This document shows positions 54,450 to 62,451 of a stretch of DNA of 64,000 nt, piece by piece; the stretch's first letter is position 1, and each line of letters begins with the position of its first letter. Both the position numbers and the translations under genes were made by a program. The notes under the pieces are model-generated. The model saw only the letters and a list, made by a program, of their open reading frames with translations. It was not told where the DNA came from and did not search any database. Origin of the DNA: Bacillus sp. HSf4 (GTDB lineage Bacteria; Bacillota; Bacilli; Bacillales; Bacillaceae); assembly GCF_029537375.1 (NCBI RefSeq), contig NZ_CP120679.1, positions 2,716,001-2,780,000 of the forward strand, given 5' to 3'.

Positions 54450-56960
54450 TCAAGCTTGAATATCAAAAGGTATCAAATAGTTTTTTGCAATATGATCAGA
54501 ACGAAGATTTGAAATTTCTAACAGTCGATTGCATTCTGCCTCTAGCATTTCAGTATTAAGCTGTGATTCGCAAAGTGAAGATAAAAATGTACGGGCATCT
54601 GCAACCAAAGACATAAGCTTTTCATATGTAAGTGCATGTGAGGCTCCTGCTACAGCAGAACGGGTAGCCTGATTCTTTGGATGCACACTGACTCTTACAC
54701 ACTTGTATTCTGGATATTCTTTTGCAAACCACTCAGCAGCTACCAGAAGTTGCCCGTGTTGTTCCTTTGTCAATGCATTTTTTTCTTTTTTTCTGCTCTT
54801 TGCTTCAATAACAAATCCAACTCGTTCTGGCAATAGCCAAAGTACATCTGGGCCTTCACCGTCAACATCATGACGCTCAGAGCTAAGTCCTATCATGGAA
54901 GCCAAATCGCAAAGAGCTTGTTCAAATCGATTAGCTGTTGCATCTTGATGCAAATTCGCTACAACTTCCTCAAATGACTTTAAATACCCTTGACGCTGTC
55001 GATAGCCCCCTATTTTCTGAGCAATTGCTCTTGCTTGCGATGTTGGTACTGATAAAGGCCGATATGGTGTAAGACTTCTTGGCCTAATTAAGTTTCTATT
55101 ACTGGCAAAGGCTTGACGCTGTAAGTCTAAAGCTCTTTCCTTGTTACCCCATCTATCTGCTATACGAGCCGCTAATTGTTGAAACCATCCACGCATTTGT
55201 ATATCATGAGCTTGTTTATCGTCATCTACTACTTGTTCAAGTTTAGCAATTGCTTTTTCATGATAACCGTCATTCCAAAGATTTACTGCTTTCCTTTCCA
55301 CTTTAGCTTGAGTAAGGTAAAAATCATTAGATGCATCTTCATCGACCAGCTCAGCAAGAGTTTCAGCATGATATTCAGTCCATTCTTTATCTCGGTCAAT
55401 ACTTCTTTGAATAGTTTCTACTAAGTCTCTCGCACTCTCTATTTCCTTACTTACTTCTATACCTATATCTAATTGAGCTCTGGTTGCACTAGTAAGAAAT
55501 TGAAAGTTTGCATCCTTTGCAACCCAAGATGAAATATCACTTCCCACTAATAAAATTACACAATGATCCCCTGCTCCACGAGCTCCTCTGCCTATTCCTT
55601 GCTCAATTCTTTGAGCTAACACGCGAGTGATAGTTGTCCCCCCATAAAAGGCACTTGCTTTGAAAAGCTCGTAATTAGAAGTTCCTGATGGTAAACCATT
55701 CATAAGTAGTATTCGACAAGAGTCACCAGGCAAATCAATTCCGTCGTACCGATTGGCGAAGACAACAGGACCTCTAATCTTTTCCTCTTGCAATTGTGTA
55801 ACCAATCTTTCGACTTCTTTTGACCCCTTTGCGACAGTTGCCACTTTGGACCAAACCTTTGCCGCTTCATCCGATGAAACAAGAACAACCGACCCAACTT
55901 CTTTTTTATCAGCTGCCCATTTAATAATTCCTTCACTATGCTCCTGTTGGAACTCAAATGACATTAATTCAGGTATAAGAATCATTCGCTCACTTACACC
56001 TGCCAAGGATCGAGATTGAAGAGCATTTTTAACAGAATCAGGATTTGCATCAAAAGTTCGAATAATTTCACTATCGTCTGCGATAGTTGCTGACATATAA
56101 ATTTTCCTGGGTGCTTCATAAAAGGTTGGAAATGCATTTACTAAAGGAAGAATGGGTGTGATTGTAAAAGCATCTTTGCTGACAAGTGCGTGACAGAGAT
56201 GAAGTTGATCTCTTAACAACGGCCATACTAAACCGTACTTATCCGAATCAGACTTTAGTTGCTCTCTAACCACATCTAATTGTTCATGCCAAGCCCAATA
56301 GGGTACTTCTAGAATTGAATAATCAGAACCTGAAACTATATCTTCTAATGTCCCAAGTTTATCAATATCCTTAAAAGATTTTCGAAACAGGTCAACTAGC
56401 TCTGAATAACGAGTATAATTATCCTTAGTTTCCACATTAAGAGTAAACGAATCACGAACCACTGAAAAAGCAGCATGTGCATCGTCAAGAATAACTGCGG
56501 CTATCTTCTGCGGATTTGCTTCACCTCGAAGACCAAATTTACTTTTTCCATTAAATAATGCCTTATATGTCCCGACCATAATAGCTTTCCCATTAACAAA
56601 ATCGTTGTTAAGAGGCCCACCTTTTACGTATGGTACAGCAGGAATACCTAATTTATCAGCTTTTTCAAGTGTCTGCTGAACCAGTTGTGTAGTGGGGGTT
56701 AAATAGAGAACTGGTTCACCAGTTTCATTTTGGGTAGATTGTGCAATAAGTAAGCCCACTAAAGTCTTACCGCCTCCTGTATGTAACTTAAGTACTATAT
56801 CCCGCTCATTTCTACGGTCAAACCATTTTTGGAGTATTTCAGTTTGACTTGTATACAAATCATTAATTCCTTCTGGTTTGGGTAATCTTCTGAATATCTC
56901 AGTTGGTTCAATTGACTTCGGTTTTGTTTTTTTCGATTTGAGTTTTCTGAAATCTACCAT
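54450..56960 (-). CDS. Superfamily 2 helicase fused to a PD-(D/E)xK-like nuclease domain
   Basis: 836 residues. Helicase motifs in order: Walker A LHTGGGKTLVG (62-66), DDAH box VILDDAHAA (159-162), motif III IYMSATIADD (about 288-294), a DinG/XPD-like motif FANRYDGIDLPGDS (401-414), and motif VI LAQRIEQGIGRGARG (448-462). A helical linker follows. The C-terminal 160 residues fit a PD-(D/E)xK nuclease: Glu680, Asp705 in GPDVLW, then Glu719 and Lys721 in FVIEAKS. A DNA-unwinding and cutting enzyme is implied. The fusion and the island setting suggest anti-phage defence, but I cannot match it to a named system. Confidence 0.75.
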   Translation of the reverse strand: MVDFRKLKSKKTKPKSIEPTEIFRRLPKPEGINDLYTSQTEILQKWFDRRNERDIVLKLHTGGGKTLVGLLIAQSTQNETGEPVLYLTPTTQLVQQTLEKADKLGIPAVPYVKGGPLNNDFVNGKAIMVGTYKALFNGKSKFGLRGEANPQKIAAVILDDAHAAFSVVRDSFTLNVETKDNYTRYSELVDLFRKSFKDIDKLGTLEDIVSGSDYSILEVPYWAWHEQLDVVREQLKSDSDKYGLVWPLLRDQLHLCHALVSKDAFTITPILPLVNAFPTFYEAPRKIYMSATIADDSEIIRTFDANPDSVKNALQSRSLAGVSERMILIPELMSFEFQQEHSEGIIKWAADKKEVGSVVLVSSDEAAKVWSKVATVAKGSKEVERLVTQLQEEKIRGPVVFANRYDGIDLPGDSCRILLMNGLPSGTSNYELFKASAFYGGTTITRVLAQRIEQGIGRGARGAGDHCVILLVGSDISSWVAKDANFQFLTSATRAQLDIGIEVSKEIESARDLVETIQRSIDRDKEWTEYHAETLAELVDEDASNDFYLTQAKVERKAVNLWNDGYHEKAIAKLEQVVDDDKQAHDIQMRGWFQQLAARIADRWGNKERALDLQRQAFASNRNLIRPRSLTPYRPLSVPTSQARAIAQKIGGYRQRQGYLKSFEEVVANLHQDATANRFEQALCDLASMIGLSSERHDVDGEGPDVLWLLPERVGFVIEAKSRKKEKNALTKEQHGQLLVAAEWFAKEYPEYKCVRVSVHPKNQATRSAVAGASHALTYEKLMSLVADARTFLSSLCESQLNTEMLEAECNRLLEISNLRSDHIAKNYLIPFDIQA

Positions 56961-57284
56961 GACATCAACCTCTTTTTTAAATTTTTCAATATTATAATTT
57001 TACCATAAGAATATTACATACGCTTCCGGATTTTCCATATCAATATCAATATGAATATAAAGAAAAATCCGAAAATTGTTTTACTAAAATCTAATTTAAA
57101 CAATACACTTCTTAATTTCAAATTGACCCAAGCCTCCCTTTTGCTCATTCAAAAACAGTATGAGCATGCTGATTTTATAATAATGCGATGTGTACAGCAG
57201 TTTTTGATTTTAAATTTTTTTAGAAATGACAGAAAAGCATTAGTGATCTTTTTTAACCTCAAGAAAATTTTAATACTTTAACGC
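56961..57284 (+). other. Gap between helicase gene and element end
   Basis: About 320 bp, AT-rich; promoter side of the helicase gene. A 76-codon plus frame (57051-57281) is low-complexity and unsupported. Confidence 0.5.
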
Positions 57285-57319
57285 AACAAAAACGGATAAC
57301 CTGTGAGTGGCATTGAAAT
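57285..57319 (+). repeat. Element-end repeat, copy 2
   Basis: Identical to 50759-50793. The bases before it differ between the two sites, so the repeat is a discrete unit. Confidence 0.8.
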
Positions 57320-57617
57320 CAGCCTCATCGATGTCCTCAAATCGGAAAACGAAGACGTCATCGACACCATCCAGCTCAACATGGAGCTTGAAAAAGTCAA
57401 AAAATACATCGACATCCTGGACGGCAGAGAAAAAGAAGTCATCGTCGGCCGCTTCGGCCTTGATTTGAAGAAAGAAAAAACGCAGCGCGAAATCGCGAAA
57501 GAGCTCGGGATTTCGCGGAGCTATGTGTCGCGGATTGAGAAACGGGCGCTGATGAAGATGTTTCATGAGTTTTATCGGGCGGAGAAGGAGAAGCGGAAGA
57601 AGGCGAAGGGGAAATAA
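57303..57617 (+). pseudogene. Orphan sigK 3' copy (SpoIIIC-like), copy 2
   Basis: 104 codons with the same protein as copy 1. At the DNA level it is essentially the same as the intact sigK from the GAAAT junction to the codons for EKEK, about 280 bp. It then differs (RKKAKGK against LKKTKRK). It is therefore either the displaced original 3' end of sigK or a recent conversion product. A perfect terminator hairpin follows at 57625-57649. Confidence 0.9.
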
Positions 57618-57624
57618 TGTCATA

Positions 57625-57653
57625 GAAGCCGGTCTAAAACTCCGGCTTCTTTT
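57625..57653 (+). terminator. Terminator after orphan sigK copy 2
   Basis: GAAGCCGG (57625-57632) pairs perfectly with CCGGCTTC (57642-57649), then TTTT. Confidence 0.85.
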
Positions 57654-57660
57654 CATTCCA

Positions 57661-57784
57661 TTAGGCCCTCAACATATTAAATCCGTATCATTGGTTATGG
57701 AAGCTTGTTTTCACTACAATCCTTATATTCATTTGCCATCATTTCTATACGTTTATATCAATTATGGTTAAAAAATGGTGAGCC
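57661..57784 (+). repeat. Direct repeat, left copy
   Basis: About 124 bp that recur at 59213-59335 with scattered differences (ATCATTGGTTATG, GTTTATAT.AATTATGG and TTAAAAAATGG.GAGCC are shared). The two copies bracket the GNAT and marR genes. Confidence 0.75.
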
Positions 57785-57835
57785 AAAACAATATCCGTCC
57801 TAACTTTCCCATCTAGATGTAGGGTTCTTTTAATT

Positions 57836-58429
57836 TTATCGATTTTTAAGTGTAAATGTAGACAAAGGCACTCCGCAAATTCGATAAACACGATTGTACA
57901 AATTCCGATGAAATTTAAGCCAGTCCTGATTAGGAGGATTAAAATTGGTCATCACTCGAATAGCATAACCAAAATGACTAAACTTCACATCATCAATAAG
58001 ATGAAAATCATTCCTTTGATAAAAAGTGATGCGACGAGTCTGAATCGCCAATTCTTCTTCGCTCTTCGCCGTTTCAGGGTCTTCCACTTCTAAAATGAGG
58101 CCATTCTCTGCTATTCCATTCAAACGAGCAAGAAGAACACTACCTAATCCAGTCGAACGGTACTCAGGCAAAACTGCAAGAAATAGAACATGTATACAAT
58201 TCAACTTGGGCACATCTTGATATAGAGCATATCCAAATATGTCAGACCCATTCGTGAGATATACCGGGTGTAAAATACCTTTTTTTATAGCAGAGTTTAT
58301 GATTCTTGAAGGAAAAGTACCCTTCAAGAAAGAAAAATCCATGTAAACATAGTTGAATAGAGTTTGGAGATTATTAATAGGCACTTTTTGAAGGTAAATA
58401 TCATTGTGATTCAATACATTACTTTTCAT
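57836..58429 (-). CDS. GNAT-family acetyltransferase
   Basis: 197 residues from the ATG at 58429 behind AGAGGGG. The acetyl-CoA loop reads LPEYRSTGLGSVLLARL and is followed by a beta strand (GLILEVEDPET) and RRITFYQRNDF, all typical of GNAT enzymes. The start overlaps the marR gene by 11 bp, so the two are coupled. A MarR-controlled acetyltransferase may detoxify a small molecule; this is inference. Confidence 0.82.
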   Translation of the reverse strand: MKSNVLNHNDIYLQKVPINNLQTLFNYVYMDFSFLKGTFPSRIINSAIKKGILHPVYLTNGSDIFGYALYQDVPKLNCIHVLFLAVLPEYRSTGLGSVLLARLNGIAENGLILEVEDPETAKSEEELAIQTRRITFYQRNDFHLIDDVKFSHFGYAIRVMTNFNPPNQDWLKFHRNLYNRVYRICGVPLSTFTLKNR

Positions 58430-58859
58430 ACTTATCCCCTCTCGTATAATGCTTTTGAATAATTTCAAGCATTTCTGTAAATGCCTTAATTTCTTCCTTG
58501 CTATAAGTCTGTTCAATTTCTTTCGTGGCAGCTAGTAAGGAATCGTCCATTCTTATATAATCTTTAGCAACTGCAGGACTGACTTTCAAGTAGCTTACAC
58601 GTTTATCTGTTTTACTAGGTGTTTTGATTACCAAACCTTTAGAGACTAACTCATTAATTTTCACAGTTACAGCTGAACGAGCCACATGGAGTGTATCAGC
58701 TAAAAAACTAGCTGTACAATTTTCGTTGTATAGAATCATCTCTAAATATAATAAGCTGTTATAGGTTAGGTTCTTATAGACATTATCTTTATTCATTGCA
58801 CGGAGATTTTTCAAAGCCCATTCGTAATACGATTTATCTAGTGCATGCATGAGATTCAC
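58419..58859 (-). CDS. MarR-family regulator
   Basis: 146 residues with the MarR winged helix: LADTLHVARSAVTVKINELV (helix-turn-helix) and the wing KTPSKTDKRVSYLKVS. GTG start at 58859 behind AGGGGTG. An inverted repeat just upstream (58878-58905) is a likely operator, giving self-control of the marR-GNAT unit. Confidence 0.85.
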   Translation of the reverse strand: MNLMHALDKSYYEWALKNLRAMNKDNVYKNLTYNSLLYLEMILYNENCTASFLADTLHVARSAVTVKINELVSKGLVIKTPSKTDKRVSYLKVSPAVAKDYIRMDDSLLAATKEIEQTYSKEEIKAFTEMLEIIQKHYTRGDKYEK

Positions 58860-58877
58860 CAAATCACCCCTAAGTAA

Positions 58878-58905
58878 TTAAGTCAATTTAATTATAATCA
58901 CTTAA
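58878..58905 (-). promoter_or_regulatory. Probable MarR operator
   Basis: TTAAGT (58878-58883) and ACTTAA (58900-58905) form an inverted repeat with an AT-rich centre, 19 bp before the marR start. Confidence 0.5.
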
Positions 58906-58919
58906 CTAAATTTGATCAA

Positions 58920-59612
58920 CTGATACTCCTTATGAGACGACTTCTGTTCTAGACAAAGTTTTATCTAATTAATGATACCAAATACAGAGATTGAATAATG
59001 TAAAAGCACAAATAAAAAAGATACCAACACTGCTTGGTATCTTTATCTAGATCGAGTCCCTCATATATGGAAAATGATTTTCTTTCTATATATTAAAATA
59101 AAAACTCTTAAATTGGGAAGAATAATCTTCCCAGTCCAAATAAAGTTGTTTTGGGATTGAATAATTATAATATAAAAAACCATACCGAGATGTTTTGGTA
59201 TGGTTTTCTAAGTTAGACCCTCAACATAGTGAATCCATATCATTGGTTATGAAAGCTTATTCTCATTACACTCGTATATTCACTTTGCACCATTTCTTTA
59301 CGTTTATATGAATTATGGTTAAAAAATGGAGAGCCTAACGTTCCCAATTCGGCATGCCAGTCTTTTTTCATTTTGCAATTCTTTGTTTTTTCCGATCCTA
59401 TATTTCAAACGTGGAGGCCCATTCAATCTCTATGTTTGCATAAAGTTACATTCATTTTGTGTGCAAAATAGTCACTGATACTGCATCAAGGATAAACCTG
59501 TAGGGATGAAAAACAAAAAAGATACCAATTTAATCTTTGGCATCTTCTCTATTTGATTCCCTTTACAATTGTTAGCATATTTCATCTTACTAATGGAAAA
59601 TATAAAGTTAAC
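58920..59612 (-). other. Gap with three hairpins and the right direct repeat
   Basis: No gene. Hairpins: AGATACCAA / TTGGTATCT (59019-59042), AAAACCATACC / GGTATGGTTTT (59176-59207), and AGATACCAA / TTGGCATCT (59520-59548). The last runs into T on the minus strand and should end the HAD-Nudix transcript. The direct repeat copy lies at 59213-59335. Confidence 0.6.
59213..59335 (+). repeat. Direct repeat, right copy
   Basis: Partner of 57661-57784; see that entry for shared blocks. Confidence 0.75.
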
Positions 59613-60848
59613 TTAACGAATAAAAGCAAGGTCTTTCTGTGCTAAGGCATCCTCCAACCACCTAGGGTGCATTGGCAGTAGATTTTCTGGTAACTCGTGG
59701 ATATTAAAATACCTAATTTCTAAAGCCTCCTCTGTGGATTTTTTCAATTCTCCTCCAATCACTTCACATTGAAAACAGTTGGTAATAAAGTGACTGACTC
59801 TTCCGTCAGGGTAAATAAATGTCTGTGAGCTTGGATCTGAATAAACTCCAATCATTTTAGAGACTTTAACAGTTAATCCGGTTTCCTCTTTTATTTCTCT
59901 TATTATCGCTTGTTCAACTGATTCACCAGGTTCCACATGTCCTGAAGGTATGCCCCATTGACCATTATCAGCACGCTTCATTAATAAAACCGAACTTGAT
60001 TCTTTGATTATTATTCCAGCGACTCCAGCTTTAACTTGTTCTGTCCATTGATAATCTGGTTTCTCACGTACTTCTATCATAACTTCACTATCGAACAAAT
60101 ACTTCAAATCGCGGATCACAACATCTGGATTTCTAAAGTCATGTTCTACAGGAAATAAAGTATTTTGATCAGAAACTAAGATAGAAGATATACCCATTCG
60201 GTTCGCTCCAATAATATCTGTCTCAGGTGAATCTCCAATCATGACGCATCTTTCTCTATCTTCAAAGGACTCAAGTACTTTTTCAAATATTGAAGACTCC
60301 GGCTTTCCAATGATGATGGGCTCTTTATCTGCTCCCGTTTTAACAGCCTCAACTATGGCACCTGTAGCTGGAGCTGGTCCTTTAGCGGTGGGAAATGTTT
60401 TATCCCCATTTGTAGCAATAAATGAAGCCCCACTGCGGATGAGATTTACCGCCTTATGTATATCTTGAAAAGTAATATTGTGATCCCATCCAATGACAAC
60501 AGCCTCTGCTAGGTCTTCTTCAAGATCAATACCAGCTTTTTGAATCTCGCTTTTAAGTTCATCATTTCCTAATATATATGCTCTCTTTATTCCAGCCTTA
60601 ACAAGGTAATTAGCTGTTGCCCACCCCGAAGTAATCACTTCATCAATACTTGCTGAAAAACCGAGTTTATGAAGCCTTTTAACAATCGTTTCTCTTGTAA
60701 CACAGGGATCATTCGTTAAAAAACGAATGGATTTCTTTTCTTCACGGAGGCGTTTTAAAGAAGAAACAGCTTCTGGTAAAGCTTTGTCTCCTATATAAAT
60801 TACTCCGTCTAAATCGAATAAAAATACATCATATTTCTTATAGATCAT
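59613..60848 (-). CDS. HAD-IIA phosphatase fused to a Nudix hydrolase
   Basis: 411 residues. Residues 1 to about 255 are a NagD-type HAD phosphatase: FLFDLDGVIYIGD (nucleophile Asp), RFLTNDPCVTRE, KGPAPATGAIVEAV, GKPESSIFEKV and VMIGDSPETDIIGANRMG. Residues from about 265 form a Nudix domain with the full box pattern G-x5-E-x7-R-E-x2-E-E-x-G starting at SGHVEPGES. The two active sites look intact. Last gene of the operon, 11 bp after the kinase gene. In the proposed pyrimidine pathway it could remove phosphate or pyrophosphate groups, or clean up by-products. Confidence 0.85.
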   Translation of the reverse strand: MIYKKYDVFLFDLDGVIYIGDKALPEAVSSLKRLREEKKSIRFLTNDPCVTRETIVKRLHKLGFSASIDEVITSGWATANYLVKAGIKRAYILGNDELKSEIQKAGIDLEEDLAEAVVIGWDHNITFQDIHKAVNLIRSGASFIATNGDKTFPTAKGPAPATGAIVEAVKTGADKEPIIIGKPESSIFEKVLESFEDRERCVMIGDSPETDIIGANRMGISSILVSDQNTLFPVEHDFRNPDVVIRDLKYLFDSEVMIEVREKPDYQWTEQVKAGVAGIIIKESSSVLLMKRADNGQWGIPSGHVEPGESVEQAIIREIKEETGLTVKVSKMIGVYSDPSSQTFIYPDGRVSHFITNCFQCEVIGGELKKSTEEALEIRYFNIHELPENLLPMHPRWLEDALAQKDLAFIR

Positions 60849-60859
60849 CGTAACACTCC

Positions 60860-61678
60860 TTAAGTAGTTGTCTCTTGATTAATAATTGAGCGATACGCGA
60901 AATGATTTGTAGGCCCTTGTCCCTTCCCAATCCCTATAGGATGTTTAATGGCTGCTGAAATAAATTCTTTTCCAGTTGCTACTGATTCTGGTATACTGTG
61001 CTGCTTTGCTAGCTCTGCAGTGATGACAGCAGAAAAAGTACAGCCTGTCCCATGGGTATGTTTTGTATCAAAGCGAGGGGAAACAAATTCCTCGAAGGCC
61101 TCATCAAAATACATAATATCACGAGCTTCTCCGTTCATATGCCCCCCTTTTACGACAGCACTCTTTGCCCCGTATACTTCCACAATTTCTTTAGCAGCAT
61201 CACGCATCTGCTGTATCGTTTTTATTGATTTGCCGATGATTACTTCCGCTTCTGGAATATTTGGTGTAATAACAGTTGTTTGAGGTATTAATAATTTTTT
61301 CAAATGATTAACGGCATCCTTATGAAGCAGATGATGTCCGCTTTTAGCAACCATAACTGGGTCCATCACATACGATTGGATATTAGCCGCTTTTAATTTT
61401 TCAGCTATTAGTTCAATAATTTCCACACTTGCAAGCATACCGGTTTTTACAGCATCCGGTTTTATGTCTCCAATGACACAGTCTATTTGCTGAGATATAT
61501 TATTCAGAGATACCTCCTCAAAACTTTTCACACCAAGTGTGTTTTGAGCAACAACTGATGTAATAACAGCCATTCCATATACTTGCTGCTCCTGAAAGGT
61601 TTTTAGGTCTGCATGAATTCCTGCTCCCCCGGTTGGATCTGTTCCAGCAATCGAAAGTGCTTTGTAGATATCCGTCAA
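60860..61678 (-). CDS. Hydroxymethylpyrimidine kinase (ThiD/PdxK-like; BcmD-like)
   Basis: 272 residues of the ribokinase-like ThiD family: SIAGTDPTGGAGIHADLKTF at the N-terminus, VMDPVMVAKSGHHLL, and the anion-hole motif THGTGCTFSAVITAELA. ThiD phosphorylates 4-amino-5-hydroxymethyl-2-methylpyrimidine. Within this operon it would more likely phosphorylate the 2-methoxy analogue, as BcmD does. Alone it could equally be a second thiD or a pyridoxine kinase. 14 bp separate it from the methyltransferase gene. Confidence 0.85.
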   Translation of the reverse strand: MTDIYKALSIAGTDPTGGAGIHADLKTFQEQQVYGMAVITSVVAQNTLGVKSFEEVSLNNISQQIDCVIGDIKPDAVKTGMLASVEIIELIAEKLKAANIQSYVMDPVMVAKSGHHLLHKDAVNHLKKLLIPQTTVITPNIPEAEVIIGKSIKTIQQMRDAAKEIVEVYGAKSAVVKGGHMNGEARDIMYFDEAFEEFVSPRFDTKHTHGTGCTFSAVITAELAKQHSIPESVATGKEFISAAIKHPIGIGKGQGPTNHFAYRSIINQETTT

Positions 61679-61692
61679 CTTATACTCCTCCT

Positions 61693-62451
61693 TTAGGTAG
61701 GTTTAACCGCTTCAAAAATGATAAAAGGTGGATATTCCTTTTCGCTTTTCCAATTATTAAATTTAAATTTTTGTTCGATAGCCTTTAACTGCTCTCCGTC
61801 AATTTCCTTTAACGTTGGTTCTAGTAAAGTTACACTTTCAAAACCTGCACTAGATAAAAGCTTATAGTACATTGACTTCGGCCAATGAAAGTCATTTAAA
61901 ATTAAATCCGCTTGTTCAGGAACATGAAGCCACTCATTTCTTTCTTCTCCATAAGAATATTCTTTCCCCGGTATTCCGTTGCGAAAGGTTGAAAATTCTA
62001 TTCCAGTTGAATCAGGGTTGGTATCGAGTATAACAAAAGAAGCACCCGGTTTTAACACACGAAAAATTTCATCCATGATTCTTTTGATACGTTGATCACT
62101 CTCTGTATTAATAAAGACGTAACAGGCCATAGCAGCATCAACTGAATGATCTGGTAAGAAGGAAAGATTATCATGTTCAATTAAATGATAGTCAACATGT
62201 GGATGCTTTCTTTTTGTCTTTGCTATATCTAACATTTTACTTGATTCATCTACTGCGATTACATTGCAATCTATTCTTTCAGCTAACCTATATGCTACCT
62301 TTCCGGGACCACAGCCAAAATCGAGCACCTTTTTAATATCCGCTTTATCAAATTTACGAAAAACATACTCAAAACCTAATGTTTGTTCTAAAACGTCGTT
62401 ATAAGCATCGAATTTACCAGCAACACTGTCTTCTTTCCAAGAAGTTTTCAT
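61693..62451 (-). CDS. SAM-dependent methyltransferase (BcmC-like)
   Basis: 252 residues, class I methyltransferase: VLDFGCGPGKVAYRLAERI (SAM loop), VIAVDESSKMLDIA (acidic residue), HDNLSFLPDHSVDAAMACYV. The ATG shares a base with the stop of the thymidylate-synthase-like gene (TAATG), so translation is coupled. In the bacimethrin pathway the corresponding enzyme O-methylates hydroxymethylcytosine; the assignment here rests on context. Confidence 0.8.
   Translation of the reverse strand: MKTSWKEDSVAGKFDAYNDVLEQTLGFEYVFRKFDKADIKKVLDFGCGPGKVAYRLAERIDCNVIAVDESSKMLDIAKTKRKHPHVDYHLIEHDNLSFLPDHSVDAAMACYVFINTESDQRIKRIMDEIFRVLKPGASFVILDTNPDSTGIEFSTFRNGIPGKEYSYGEERNEWLHVPEQADLILNDFHWPKSMYYKLLSSAGFESVTLLEPTLKEIDGEQLKAIEQKFKFNNWKSEKEYPPFIIFEAVKPT

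Noticed and set aside
57051..57281. 76-codon plus-strand open frame before the second sigK copy
   Set aside because: Low-complexity Lys/Asn/Leu composition with no ribosome-binding site; probably an AT-rich chance frame.
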